Assembly: GCA_020629815.1 (NCBI GenBank)
Contig: JAHDCN010000003.1
Coordinates: 1-13,802, forward strand
Direction: 5' to 3'
Source of the DNA: Verrucomicrobiota bacterium
Lineage (GTDB): Bacteria > Verrucomicrobiota > Verrucomicrobiia > Verrucomicrobiales > DEV007
Length of the DNA: 13,802 nucleotides
Each line of letters begins with the position of its first letter. Positions within the stretch are counted from its first letter, which is position 1. The position numbers and the translations under genes were made by a program. This document shows positions 6,740 through 13,542 of this stretch, piece after piece. A model generated the notes under the pieces. It did no database searches and was not told the DNA's origin. It saw only the letters and a list, made by a program, of their open reading frames with translations.

Positions 6740-7012
6740 ATGGAAGCAAGACAGTATTTTTTTGCCGGTCGAGTTCAGGGAGTGGGGTTCCGCTACCAGA
6801 CGAAGCAACTGGCGAAAGGCTTCGATGTGATCGGCTGGGTAAAGAATCTGCCGGACGGACGCGTCGAATTGCAAATCCAGGGCGATGATGAGGAGCTGGA
6901 TGAGTTCATTTCCGATCTGCATGACAGCCCTCTGGGGCACCATGTGCTGGAGCAGGAGCAGTTTTCCATTCCTCTGCTCGAAGATGTGCGCGGATTTACG
7001 ATTGAGAATTGA
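6740..7012 (+). CDS. acyP: Acylphosphatase
   Basis: This small cytoplasmic enzyme hydrolyses acyl phosphates such as acetyl or carbamoyl phosphate. It has 90 residues, exactly the typical size. The phosphate-binding loop GRVQGVGFR is at residues 10-18 with the essential Arg18, and the catalytic Asn36 lies in WVKNLPDGRVEL. The C-terminus, RGFTIEN, is also typical. The 55-bp gap before the ABC transporter ATPase gene contains a perfect palindrome, so the two may be separately controlled. The ATG at 6740 has no Shine-Dalgarno sequence. Confidence 0.95.
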   Translation: MEARQYFFAGRVQGVGFRYQTKQLAKGFDVIGWVKNLPDGRVELQIQGDDEELDEFISDLHDSPLGHHVLEQEQFSIPLLEDVRGFTIEN

Positions 7013-7033
7013 CCCGGGTTGCGGAATTTGTTA

Positions 7034-7048
7034 ATTTACATTGTAAAT
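7034..7048. promoter_or_regulatory. Perfect 15-bp palindrome, candidate operator for the ABC operon
   Basis: ATTTACA-T-TGTAAAT is a perfect 7-1-7 inverted repeat in the 55-bp gap ahead of the ABC ATPase gene, ending 19 bp before its ATG. Its size and position suit a dimeric repressor site (TACA...TGTA half sites are seen for several repressor families, usually with a 2-bp centre). No regulator gene lies nearby, so this is a candidate only. Confidence 0.4.
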
Positions 7049-7067
7049 ACAAGTTCTCATTGGAGGA

Positions 7068-7979
7068 ATGAGTGAAGTTTTAGAAAAGAATCCGACGGAA
7101 GAACCGGTCGAAACGTCGCCGCTTGCGGTCGAGGTCAATAACCTGACCAAGGTTTTCAGTACAGGCATCCGTGGCGATCATGTCGTGGCGGTCGATAACC
7201 TTTCGTTTGAGGTCAAAGCGGGCGAAGTCTACGGCTTGATTGGTCCGAATGGCTCCGGCAAGTCGACCTCGATGAAGGTGGTCCTCGGTTTGATGCAGGC
7301 CAGCAAGGGCGAGGCAAAAGTGTTTGGTCTGGACAGTGGCGACATCCGCGCGCGCAACGTCACGGGTTTCCTGCCGGAGAATCCCTATTTCTACAAGCAT
7401 TTGTCCGGCGCTGAGACACTGCAGTTTTATGGAAAGCTGTGTGGTATGAAGCGCAAGGATTTGAAAGAGCGGACCGCTGAGCTCCTGGAAATGGTCGGGC
7501 TCGAGCACGCTGCGAAGCGTCGGCTGGGTGGCTATTCGAAAGGGATGTTGCAACGGATCGGATTGGCTCAGGCGCTGATCCAGCGGCCAAAACTTGTGAT
7601 TCTCGATGAGCCGACCGCTGGTGTGGATCCGGTCGGGTCACGTGAGATTCGTGATCTAATCCTGAAGCTACGCGACGACGGGATTACGATTTTTCTCTGC
7701 TCTCACTTGCTCGAGCAGGTGCAGGAAGTTTGCGACCGGGTTGGTATTATTTTCGAAGGACGGATGCGCCGCGAGGGACCCCTCGATGAATTGATCGCGA
7801 TTGAGAATCAGACAGCGATGACGCTGGAAAATGCTTCACCCGAGTTGTTGGAGAAAATCAACGAGCTGATCAAAGCGGAGGAATCCACGAAACTGGTTGA
7901 GCAGGGGCATCCGCGAACCACGTTGGAGCGAATGTTCATCAAAATTGTCGGCAGAAAACAGGACGGAGGGAAATCATGA
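7068..7979 (+). CDS. ABC transporter ATP-binding protein (ABC-2 exporter type)
   Basis: This 303-residue ATPase is the cytoplasmic motor of an ABC-2 type exporter. The Walker A motif is GPNGSGKS at 59-66, the signature YSKGM is at 156-160, and Walker B is LVILDEPTAGVDP at 176-188 with catalytic Glu181. His213 is in the switch motif CSHLLEQ. The Q-loop position carries glutamate (LPENPYFY, Glu104) rather than glutamine, as seen in several ABC-2 ATPases. The roughly 20-residue N-terminal extension and the C-terminal domain after residue 235 fit this subfamily. The cargo is unknown. An SD-like GGAGG sits only 1 bp before the ATG, an unusually short spacing. The stop overlaps the permease start in an ATGA arrangement, so the two are translationally coupled. 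Confidence 0.93.
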   Translation: MSEVLEKNPTEEPVETSPLAVEVNNLTKVFSTGIRGDHVVAVDNLSFEVKAGEVYGLIGPNGSGKSTSMKVVLGLMQASKGEAKVFGLDSGDIRARNVTGFLPENPYFYKHLSGAETLQFYGKLCGMKRKDLKERTAELLEMVGLEHAAKRRLGGYSKGMLQRIGLAQALIQRPKLVILDEPTAGVDPVGSREIRDLILKLRDDGITIFLCSHLLEQVQEVCDRVGIIFEGRMRREGPLDELIAIENQTAMTLENASPELLEKINELIKAEESTKLVEQGHPRTTLERMFIKIVGRKQDGGKS

Positions 7980-8890
7980 GTCAGCCATCTGCTTCTCTGA
8001 ACCGAAAAGCGCCACTGCTTTCGTTGCGGACGGTGTGGACGATCGCACGCGGAACGCTGACGCAGCTGATACGCATGCGGACGTTTTACTTCCTGCTAGC
8101 TTTCGCTGGGCTGGTTGTGGCGATTGGAAATTTCAATATCCCTGAGACGCCGGCCAAAGAGCTTTCCATGATCAAAAAGGTGTCCTTCGGCACCATGGAT
8201 TTGTTCGCCTGGTTGTTCGCAATCGTTTCCACGGCATTGCTGATTCCGCGTGATCTCGAAGATCGAACTCTCTACACGATTCTGTCCAAACCAGTTCGCC
8301 GGGTGGAGTATTTGCTCGGAAAATTGTTTGGAGTTTTGATCGTGGTCGGAATTTCTCTGACCGTGATGTATCTGCTCTGCGGATTCATGATTTCATTCCG
8401 CGAATCGGTCTACATCGCGGAAGAACTGGCTGCGATGGAGAAAGATGGCCGCTATTCCAACAAGGAAATTCGCGACCAGATCGCTCTGATCTCCAAGCAT
8501 GGGATGCGACCGGAACTTGGCATTGCCGTGATTGCATCGTTTCTGAAAGCGGCAGTGATCGCTGTGGTGACGATTTTTCTTTCCACCTTTGCCTCCAGTT
8601 CGCTGTTCACCATTATCATCAGCATCCTGATTTTCCTGATCGGTCACGCGCACAATATGGCTTCCAGTTTCTGGCTGCACCAAAGTGATGGGAGTATGTT
8701 TGTTCAGCAGCTGGTCAAGGTGGTGAAGATTCTAATACCTGATTTTCAACTATTCTCCTTCAGTGAAGGGATCGTGTTGGGCGAGGTGGTTCCCTATGCC
8801 CTGGTTGGGCAGATGTTTTTGCTGACGGCAGGCTACATCATTGTGTTTCTTTTGCTGTCGCTGCTGGTGTTTGCGGACAAGGAGTTTTGA
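7976..8890 (+). CDS. ABC-2 type transporter permease
   Basis: The 304-residue product is the membrane partner of the preceding ATPase. Six hydrophobic segments can be seen at about residues 37-53, 72-91, 116-140, 182-204, 208-224 and 273-300. Between segments two and three is the hallmark LIPRDLEDRTLYTILSKPVRRVEYLLGK stretch (89-116), typical of ABC-2 permeases that contact the ATPase through a coupling helix. A polar loop of about 40 residues follows segment three. The protein ends in DKEF. It overlaps the ATPase gene by 4 bp and is followed after 3 bp by the TPR-like gene, making a three-gene unit. Related exporters move lipids, polysaccharides, drugs or heme; the cargo here cannot be assigned. 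Confidence 0.92.
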   Translation: MSQPSASLNRKAPLLSLRTVWTIARGTLTQLIRMRTFYFLLAFAGLVVAIGNFNIPETPAKELSMIKKVSFGTMDLFAWLFAIVSTALLIPRDLEDRTLYTILSKPVRRVEYLLGKLFGVLIVVGISLTVMYLLCGFMISFRESVYIAEELAAMEKDGRYSNKEIRDQIALISKHGMRPELGIAVIASFLKAAVIAVVTIFLSTFASSSLFTIIISILIFLIGHAHNMASSFWLHQSDGSMFVQQLVKVVKILIPDFQLFSFSEGIVLGEVVPYALVGQMFLLTAGYIIVFLLLSLLVFADKEF

Positions 8891-8893
8891 TCG

Positions 8894-9730
8894 ATGTCAT
8901 TCTTTCGCCAGAACCGAAAGCTGCTGCTGGTCCTGTTGGGGTTGGTAGCATTTGGCGTGTTGCGGGCACCCTGGGAAAACCGCCTGCGCGAGCAGTTGGT
9001 GAAGCAACGTTTACTGCTTCCGCCGCCCGGCCACACGGCGTTGCAACAGATGAGTCAGTCTGCGCTGATGGGCACACTGGGCGGGCTTCGGTCACTGGTC
9101 GCGACCTATCTTTCGCTCGATGCGTTTGGCGATTTTGGTGAGAAAAACTGGGACGAGCTGCAGCGTAAGTATCGAATCATCTGTAATCTCGAGCCGAGGG
9201 ATGAAACGCACTGGGTTTCGGTTGTCTGGCACATCGGGATCAACGCCACAGCGCATGTGCAATACTACAGCGAAGAGATGCCGAAGTACGAGCGCGAGCG
9301 GCGTTTCCAGCAGTATTGCAGTGAGGCGATCAAACTTGCGGAGGACGGCATCAAGCAAAACCCGAAATCGGCGCCGATTCGGCTGCAGCTGGCCGAGGTG
9401 TATCGGGAGAAGCTGAAGGACCCGTGCAATACTGCTCGAGTATACAAAGATATGCTCGGACTGGAGGGCACGCCCGGATACATCACCCGGTTTTATGGCT
9501 ACTTCCTCGCGGATTGCCCGGGCAAGGAGAAGGAAGCCTACGCGTATCTCATGCGACTTTTCCAGATGGGGGAGAAACATCATTTGCCGACTCTGTTTGT
9601 GAAAATCAAGGAACTCGAGGAAAAGTTGAACGTGCCTTTTCCGCGCAGAATCAAAACCGACGAGCCGGAACGTCCTGACAAACCAAAGAAGCCTTCGAAT
9701 GTATTGCCGGGCGGAATCGTCGTGCCTTGA
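8894..9730 (+). CDS. Membrane-anchored TPR-like protein linked to the ABC exporter
   Basis: I do not recognise a named family. The 278-residue protein has an N-terminal hydrophobic anchor (about 9-24, KLLLVLLGLVAFGVLRA) after a short basic start, with no obvious cleavage site, so most of it probably faces the periplasm. Residues 137-172 (QQYCSEAIKLAEDG to LAEVYREK) look like a helical TPR-type repeat, and more weak helical pairs follow to about 245. The tail (250-278) is rich in proline and lysine and may be unstructured. It starts 3 bp after the permease stop, so it is almost certainly cotranscribed and probably works with the exporter, for example as a periplasmic adaptor or partner. The link is from context only. 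It could also be an uncharacterised lineage-specific protein. Confidence 0.75.
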   Translation: MSFFRQNRKLLLVLLGLVAFGVLRAPWENRLREQLVKQRLLLPPPGHTALQQMSQSALMGTLGGLRSLVATYLSLDAFGDFGEKNWDELQRKYRIICNLEPRDETHWVSVVWHIGINATAHVQYYSEEMPKYERERRFQQYCSEAIKLAEDGIKQNPKSAPIRLQLAEVYREKLKDPCNTARVYKDMLGLEGTPGYITRFYGYFLADCPGKEKEAYAYLMRLFQMGEKHHLPTLFVKIKELEEKLNVPFPRRIKTDEPERPDKPKKPSNVLPGGIVVP

Positions 9731-9830
9731 GGTTTGAACAGATATTGCGAATCTTGGGAACTGTGTTTTATTTTTCAGCCCGCTGCTTTCGACTTCACCC
9801 CTCGAATTTTCAGCCGGATTTTTTGTGCTG

Positions 9831-10553
9831 ATGAAATACGCAATCTTTGGAGATATACACGCAAATCTGGAAGGATTAGAAGCCGTGTTAGCGGATTCCA
9901 AAGAGCAGGGCTGCACCGATTACGTGTGTGTAGGTGATATCGTTGGCTACGCCTCGAACCCGAAGGAATGTCTGGCCCGCGTAAGAGAGCTGGATTGTCC
10001 CGTCGTGAAGGGCAATCACGATGAAGAGGCGGTGTTGGATACCTCCCTCGAAGGTCTAAATCCTCTAGCGAAATTCGCTATGGAGTGGACTCGCAATCAG
10101 CTCGATGAAGAGGAACGTGAGTATCTTACTAACCTCAAGCTGGTCCGGCAGGTCCGGGATTTTACCATCGTGCATGCGACACTCGATACGCCGGGTGGCT
10201 GGACCTACGTCACCAACAAGTTCGATGCGATGGCGAGTTTCAGTTATCAGTTTACCCAGCTTTGCTTTTATGGGCACACCCATACGCCGAGAATTTATGT
10301 CAAAGGTGACAGTGTAGATGCGGCGGAGGAAACTTCCGTCGATCTGACGATGGGAACGAAGTATTTCATCAATGTCGGAAGTGCCGGTCAGCCTCGCGAT
10401 GGAGACTGGCGGGCTGCCTATGCGATCTACGACGTGGAGAATCAGAACGTGACGATTCGTCGTCTTGAGTACGATATCCAGACGGCGCAGCAGAAAATTC
10501 TGGATGCGGGTCTTCCGGAAATGCTTGCTCATCGCCTCGCTCTCGGCAAATGA
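9831..10553 (+). CDS. Metallophosphoesterase (YfcE/MJ0936-like)
   Basis: This is a calcineurin-like phosphoesterase of 240 residues with all the metal-binding motifs. They are D-x-H in GDIHANLEG (Asp8, His10), GDIVGY (Asp36), GNHDEE (Asn62, His63), His115 in TIVHATLD and G-H-T-H at 148-151 (His149, His151), followed by NVGSAGQPRDGD near the C-terminus. Members of this subfamily hydrolyse phosphodiesters with a binuclear metal centre; the physiological substrate is not known. The open frame starts at a GTG two codons earlier (9825), but the ATG at 9831 aligns with the family start, MKYAIFGDIH. The gene follows the ABC cassette after 100 bp and precedes the glycosyltransferase by 7 bp, so it is probably cotranscribed with the latter. 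Confidence 0.93.
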   Translation: MKYAIFGDIHANLEGLEAVLADSKEQGCTDYVCVGDIVGYASNPKECLARVRELDCPVVKGNHDEEAVLDTSLEGLNPLAKFAMEWTRNQLDEEEREYLTNLKLVRQVRDFTIVHATLDTPGGWTYVTNKFDAMASFSYQFTQLCFYGHTHTPRIYVKGDSVDAAEETSVDLTMGTKYFINVGSAGQPRDGDWRAAYAIYDVENQNVTIRRLEYDIQTAQQKILDAGLPEMLAHRLALGK

Positions 10554-10560
10554 TTCGGCT

Positions 10561-11601
10561 GTGAACCTCGCCGACCTAGAATCGATCCTTGTGATCAAGC
10601 CCAGCTCTCTGGGTGATATTGTGCATACGCTTCCGGCTGTCGAACTGCTTCATCGAGCAGCTCCTGAGGCTAAGATCACCTGGCTGGCGAACTCTGAGTG
10701 GTTGCCGTTGCTCGAGGGCATCGCTCACATCGAAGAGCGGATCGCGTTTCCCCGTCGCGAGTTTCGTGGTCCCATTCGCGGGGCAAAAGCCTTTCGCTGG
10801 ATTCGGGAGAACGTCACGGGTCTTCAGCCGGATTTGACTCTCGATTTCCAAGGGCTTTTTCGCAGCGCGCATTTTGCCCGCAAGGCAGCCGGAAAACAGA
10901 CGGTGGGATTTCGGCAGTCGCGGGAAGGTGCCCGTTTTTCCTACGATCAGGTGGTGGACATACCCGACTGGAATCGATGCCACGCGGTGGATCGGAATAT
11001 TCAGTTGGTCAATGCCTGTGGTGTATCGGGGAAAAATATTCGAGATTTGAGTGTGCCACCCGGTGAAGCAGTAGAGATTTCAGGACTGGGTGATGACGAG
11101 CCGTTTCTGCTGCTGCATCCGTTTTCGAGAGGAGAGGGGAAGTCGCTCTCTCAAGCTGAGGTGGTTGATCTCTGTGAGAATCTTGCCCCGTTTCCCGTGG
11201 TGATCGCAGGGGCAGGAGTCGAGTGGGACACTTCCGTTTCTGCCGTGCCGGACAACGCGCACTGTATGCTCGGGGGAACCAGTCTTGCGGAATTGATCTA
11301 CTTGGTTCACCGAGCTGATTGGACCGTCAGTGTCGACAGCGGCCCCATGCATCTGGCAGCGGCGATTACCGATCGGGTTTTGTCGATTCACACCTGGTCT
11401 GATCCGATGATGGTAGGGCCGTGGCGAAAAGAGGCCTTCATCTGGAGAGAGGACCAGATTTGGCGGGTGGAAGATTTAGAAGCTGGTCAGTTTCCGGAGC
11501 GCCGGGATCAGCGTCGTGAATTCGCAGGGCGGCCCCGATTGATTCCGGAAGACCAACTTGAGCGAATCACTTCGTTTCTGAAACAACAGCTGGAGACCTG
11601 A
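10561..11601 (+). CDS. Glycosyltransferase family 9 (heptosyltransferase-like)
   Basis: From the GTG at 10561 the product has 346 residues, typical of the heptosyltransferase family (WaaC, WaaF, RfaQ). These cytoplasmic, membrane-associated enzymes add heptose from ADP-heptose to the lipopolysaccharide core. The family's features are visible: the N-terminal ILVIKPSSLGDIVHTLPA, DLTLDFQGLFRSA, FLLLHPFSRGEGKSL and the C-terminal D-S-G-P-M-H-L-A stretch at 259-266. The acceptor and sugar cannot be specified further. The open frame begins at 10465 inside the phosphoesterase gene in another frame; the GTG is 7 bp after that stop and starts exactly at the conserved fold. The gene converges tail to tail with the next hydrolase, with 1 bp between the stop codons. 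Confidence 0.9.
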   Translation: MNLADLESILVIKPSSLGDIVHTLPAVELLHRAAPEAKITWLANSEWLPLLEGIAHIEERIAFPRREFRGPIRGAKAFRWIRENVTGLQPDLTLDFQGLFRSAHFARKAAGKQTVGFRQSREGARFSYDQVVDIPDWNRCHAVDRNIQLVNACGVSGKNIRDLSVPPGEAVEISGLGDDEPFLLLHPFSRGEGKSLSQAEVVDLCENLAPFPVVIAGAGVEWDTSVSAVPDNAHCMLGGTSLAELIYLVHRADWTVSVDSGPMHLAAAITDRVLSIHTWSDPMMVGPWRKEAFIWREDQIWRVEDLEAGQFPERRDQRREFAGRPRLIPEDQLERITSFLKQQLET

Positions 11602-11602
11602 A

Positions 11603-12433
11603 CTAGTTTTTCACGTCCGAGAGAATCTCCCACAGCTTGTCCTGAATCGGATAAATGATGTTGTTGTGATCGCTTCCGGGAACCCGGTGGAATGTAGCGA
11701 GATCATCTCCCGCGAGATCGGCCAGTTCTTTCCCCATGCGCATCGGGATCAGCGAATCCCGGTCACCGTGAAAGATCGTCAATCTGGGCAGAGGTTGAGC
11801 GTCTCGCAGTTGATTCACTGACTTACGATTGTCGTAGTGGTGGCGCAGTAGCAAATGTGCCGGTCCCATTTTCAGCTTTGCCATGTCCTTCATCGAAGTG
11901 AAAGGAGATACGGCAACACACTCAGAAAACCCATATTTGGCAGTAGTGTGTAGTGCGACTGCAGAGCCGAGAGATTGTCCCAGAGCGCGGGAGCGGGCGG
12001 ATAGTTCCTCTGGCTTCAGGTTCCATTTCTTCGCCAATTCATCGTGAAATGAAGCCACCGATTCGTGTATGGCTTCTGGTGACGGATTGCCCTGACACAG
12101 CCCGTAGCCCGGATAGTCGAATAATACAAAAGTGTGGCCTTCCGGAATTTCTTTGCGCTCCAGCAGACTGAGCCACGACAGCGCTGTTGATCCGTTTCCT
12201 CCAAACAACCACCAAACAGTAGTCGGGGTTTTCTCCAGTGAGCCCTTTGGATACAAAAAGGAAACCTGGGCACCTTGATCGGTTCGATAGGTAGGTCTGT
12301 CTACTTGATCGAAATCGGGGGAATTTCGAGCGTAGCCTCGGGGAAAATAAATGAAGCTGTGTTGACCAAAATAGATCATCGCCACCACAAGGATGACGAG
12401 CACCAGCAAAACGAGCAGACAGCCTTTCAGCAT
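11603..12433 (-). CDS. Membrane-anchored alpha/beta hydrolase
   Basis: The 276-residue protein begins with a hydrophobic segment of about 18 residues (6-23, LLVLLVLVILVVAMIYF) that anchors it in the inner membrane and leaves the hydrolase domain outside the cytoplasm. The fold shows the oxyanion segment WWLFGGNGSTAL, DYPGYG at 106-111, the nucleophile elbow GQSLG with Ser154, an acid in HGDRDSLIP (Asp226) and the probable catalytic His256 in GSDHNNI. This arrangement is like the ABHD/BEM46-type esterases of bacteria. The substrate is unknown. The ATG is 3 bp after the stop of the TIM barrel gene, so the two probably form one operon. It may be a lipid or ester hydrolase of the envelope. Confidence 0.87.
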   Translation of the reverse strand: MLKGCLLVLLVLVILVVAMIYFGQHSFIYFPRGYARNSPDFDQVDRPTYRTDQGAQVSFLYPKGSLEKTPTTVWWLFGGNGSTALSWLSLLERKEIPEGHTFVLFDYPGYGLCQGNPSPEAIHESVASFHDELAKKWNLKPEELSARSRALGQSLGSAVALHTTAKYGFSECVAVSPFTSMKDMAKLKMGPAHLLLRHHYDNRKSVNQLRDAQPLPRLTIFHGDRDSLIPMRMGKELADLAGDDLATFHRVPGSDHNNIIYPIQDKLWEILSDVKN

Positions 12434-12436
12434 GGA

Positions 12437-13348
12437 TCAAAAGTGACGGTTCAGTTCTTCCAGAATCGGCGGAACCTCGGAAAAGGGATCGCCTTTCTCT
12501 TCATACTCGAGAATCACGAAACCAGAGTAGCCCGATTCTTTCAGTATCCGTGCGACGCGTTTCCAATCGGTATCGACTTCTTTATCGTTGATCTTCAGCT
12601 TGGTTTTCAGCTGCACATTGATCGTGAACGGAGCGGATGCCTCCATGTCTGCATAGGGATCTTCGGTCCGGAAGTTGCCACTATCCAAGTTTACTCCCAC
12701 CCAGGGACTCTTCACTGCCTGCACGATTCGCAACAGCCGGTCAGCGGAGCCCACACTGTCGTGGTTTTCGATTCCGAGGAAAATTCCCTTCTGCCCTGCA
12801 TAGTCAGCAGCTTCCTCGAGTGCCTCAATCGCATTCTTCTCCGCGTCCTCAGCAGATACGCCTTTCGGATGTTTGCCGGCAAATACCCGAATGTGGGGCG
12901 CACCCATGATCGAGGAGTGATCGATCCACTGTTTCACGTAGTCCATTTGTTCCGCTCGCTCCGGGGCATCTTTCGGATAGGAAAAGTTGTTCCCTACTGC
13001 GGTGCCGGCAATAGCGACTCCATTGATGTGAGCGACTTTTCTGCAATTGGCGAGGTAGGTAGCGTCAACTTCGGGAGGGAAAAAGTAGCTGGTCAGCTCA
13101 GCTCCCGCGGCACCATTGTTGGCACAAAACTCGATGAACCCCGGCATGTCGATCTCTTTGGCGGATTCGTCGCGCTTGTTTTCTTTGCCCTTCATATAGC
13201 GGAAGTTTCCGCGGAAAGAATAGGCAGCCAGGCCCACTTGAATTCGGTTTCCCGGTTGGCGTTGGTAAGGTGTGGGAACTGCCAGCAGTGTCGGGGAGAC
13301 TGCGGCCGCTCCGGCACCGGTAATCTGGAGAAAGTTGCGTCGATTCAT
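12437..13348 (-). CDS. Tat-exported sugar phosphate isomerase/epimerase-like TIM barrel protein
   Basis: The 303-residue protein starts with a twin-arginine signal, NRRNFLQITGAGAAAVSPT (residues 2-20), so it is probably exported folded. The rest is a xylose isomerase-like TIM barrel (AP endonuclease family 2 superfamily), whose members isomerise or epimerise sugars, inositols or sugar acids with a divalent metal. Metal-site candidates are Glu194 (LGIENHD), Asp222 (VGVNLDSGNF) and Glu281 or Glu283 (VILEYEE). The position where many relatives have a V-H-x-K motif reads NVQLK here (Gln246). The frame stays open to an earlier TTG at 13414, but the ATG at 13348 directly starts the Tat signal. It is followed by the anchored hydrolase after 3 bp. 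The substrate is unknown. Confidence 0.9.
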   Translation of the reverse strand: MNRRNFLQITGAGAAAVSPTLLAVPTPYQRQPGNRIQVGLAAYSFRGNFRYMKGKENKRDESAKEIDMPGFIEFCANNGAAGAELTSYFFPPEVDATYLANCRKVAHINGVAIAGTAVGNNFSYPKDAPERAEQMDYVKQWIDHSSIMGAPHIRVFAGKHPKGVSAEDAEKNAIEALEEAADYAGQKGIFLGIENHDSVGSADRLLRIVQAVKSPWVGVNLDSGNFRTEDPYADMEASAPFTINVQLKTKLKINDKEVDTDWKRVARILKESGYSGFVILEYEEKGDPFSEVPPILEELNRHF

Positions 13349-13412
13349 GATAGGTATTCGCCGTTTGTAACCCGAAATCGGATGGGGGAAAACAATCAAA
13401 TTGTCCTGATTC

Positions 13413-13428
13413 AACAGGGTTAGGTGTC
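13413..13428 (+). repeat. Dispersed 16-bp repeat, copy 3 (AACAGGGTTAGGTGTC)
   Basis: This copy faces right and abuts copy 5 on the other strand (13428-13443), forming an inverted pair with AACAGGGT at 13413-13420 and ACCCTGTT at 13436-13443. It lies upstream of the TIM barrel gene. Confidence 0.6.
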
Positions 13429-13443
13429 TGACTGTACCCTGTT
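13428..13443 (-). repeat. Dispersed 16-bp repeat, copy 5 (AACAGGGTACAGTCAG)
   Basis: Read on the minus strand this is AACAGGGTACAGTCAG. Its inner end, TACCCTGTTTA (13435-13445), is exactly inverted at 13525-13535, so it forms the left border of the composite repeat around the REPIN-like hairpins. Confidence 0.55.
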
Positions 13444-13535
13444 TAGTCGGTTCTTCGTAGGAAAGTAGCTTCGGATTTATCCGAAGTTCCCGGATTGGAA
13501 AATTCGGATGAATCCGAATCTACGTAAACAGGGTA
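13435..13535. mobile_element. Composite repeat: 11-bp inverted ends around a REPIN-like hairpin pair
   Basis: TACCCTGTTTA at 13435-13445 and TAAACAGGGTA at 13525-13535 are perfect inverted repeats. Between them, at 13465-13523, are two related hairpins in inverted orientation. The left is GTAG (13465-13468) followed by CTTCGGAT-TT-ATCCGAAG (13469-13486). The right is ATTCGGAT-GA-ATCCGAAT (13502-13519) followed by CTAC (13520-13523), so on the minus strand it reads GTAG plus the same hairpin. A 5' GTAG tetranucleotide before a palindrome is the known layout of bacterial REP elements linked to TnpA_REP (RAYT) transposases, and an inverted pair is a REPIN. No transposase gene is in the window. 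The element lies between two minus-strand genes and may also affect transcription or mRNA ends. Confidence 0.6.
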
Positions 13536-13542
13536 AGGTCAG
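13527..13542 (+). repeat. Dispersed 16-bp repeat, copy 4 (AACAGGGTAAGGTCAG)
   Basis: This copy differs from copy 2 (701-716) at one position and lies in the opposite orientation. It overlaps the stop codon of the right-edge gene: the TCA at 13539-13541 within the repeat is the TGA stop on the minus strand. Confidence 0.65.

Noticed and set aside
7360..7641. Minus-strand open frames inside the ABC ATPase gene and similar antisense frames elsewhere
   Set aside because: They mirror strongly coding plus-strand genes with intact motifs and show no features of their own.
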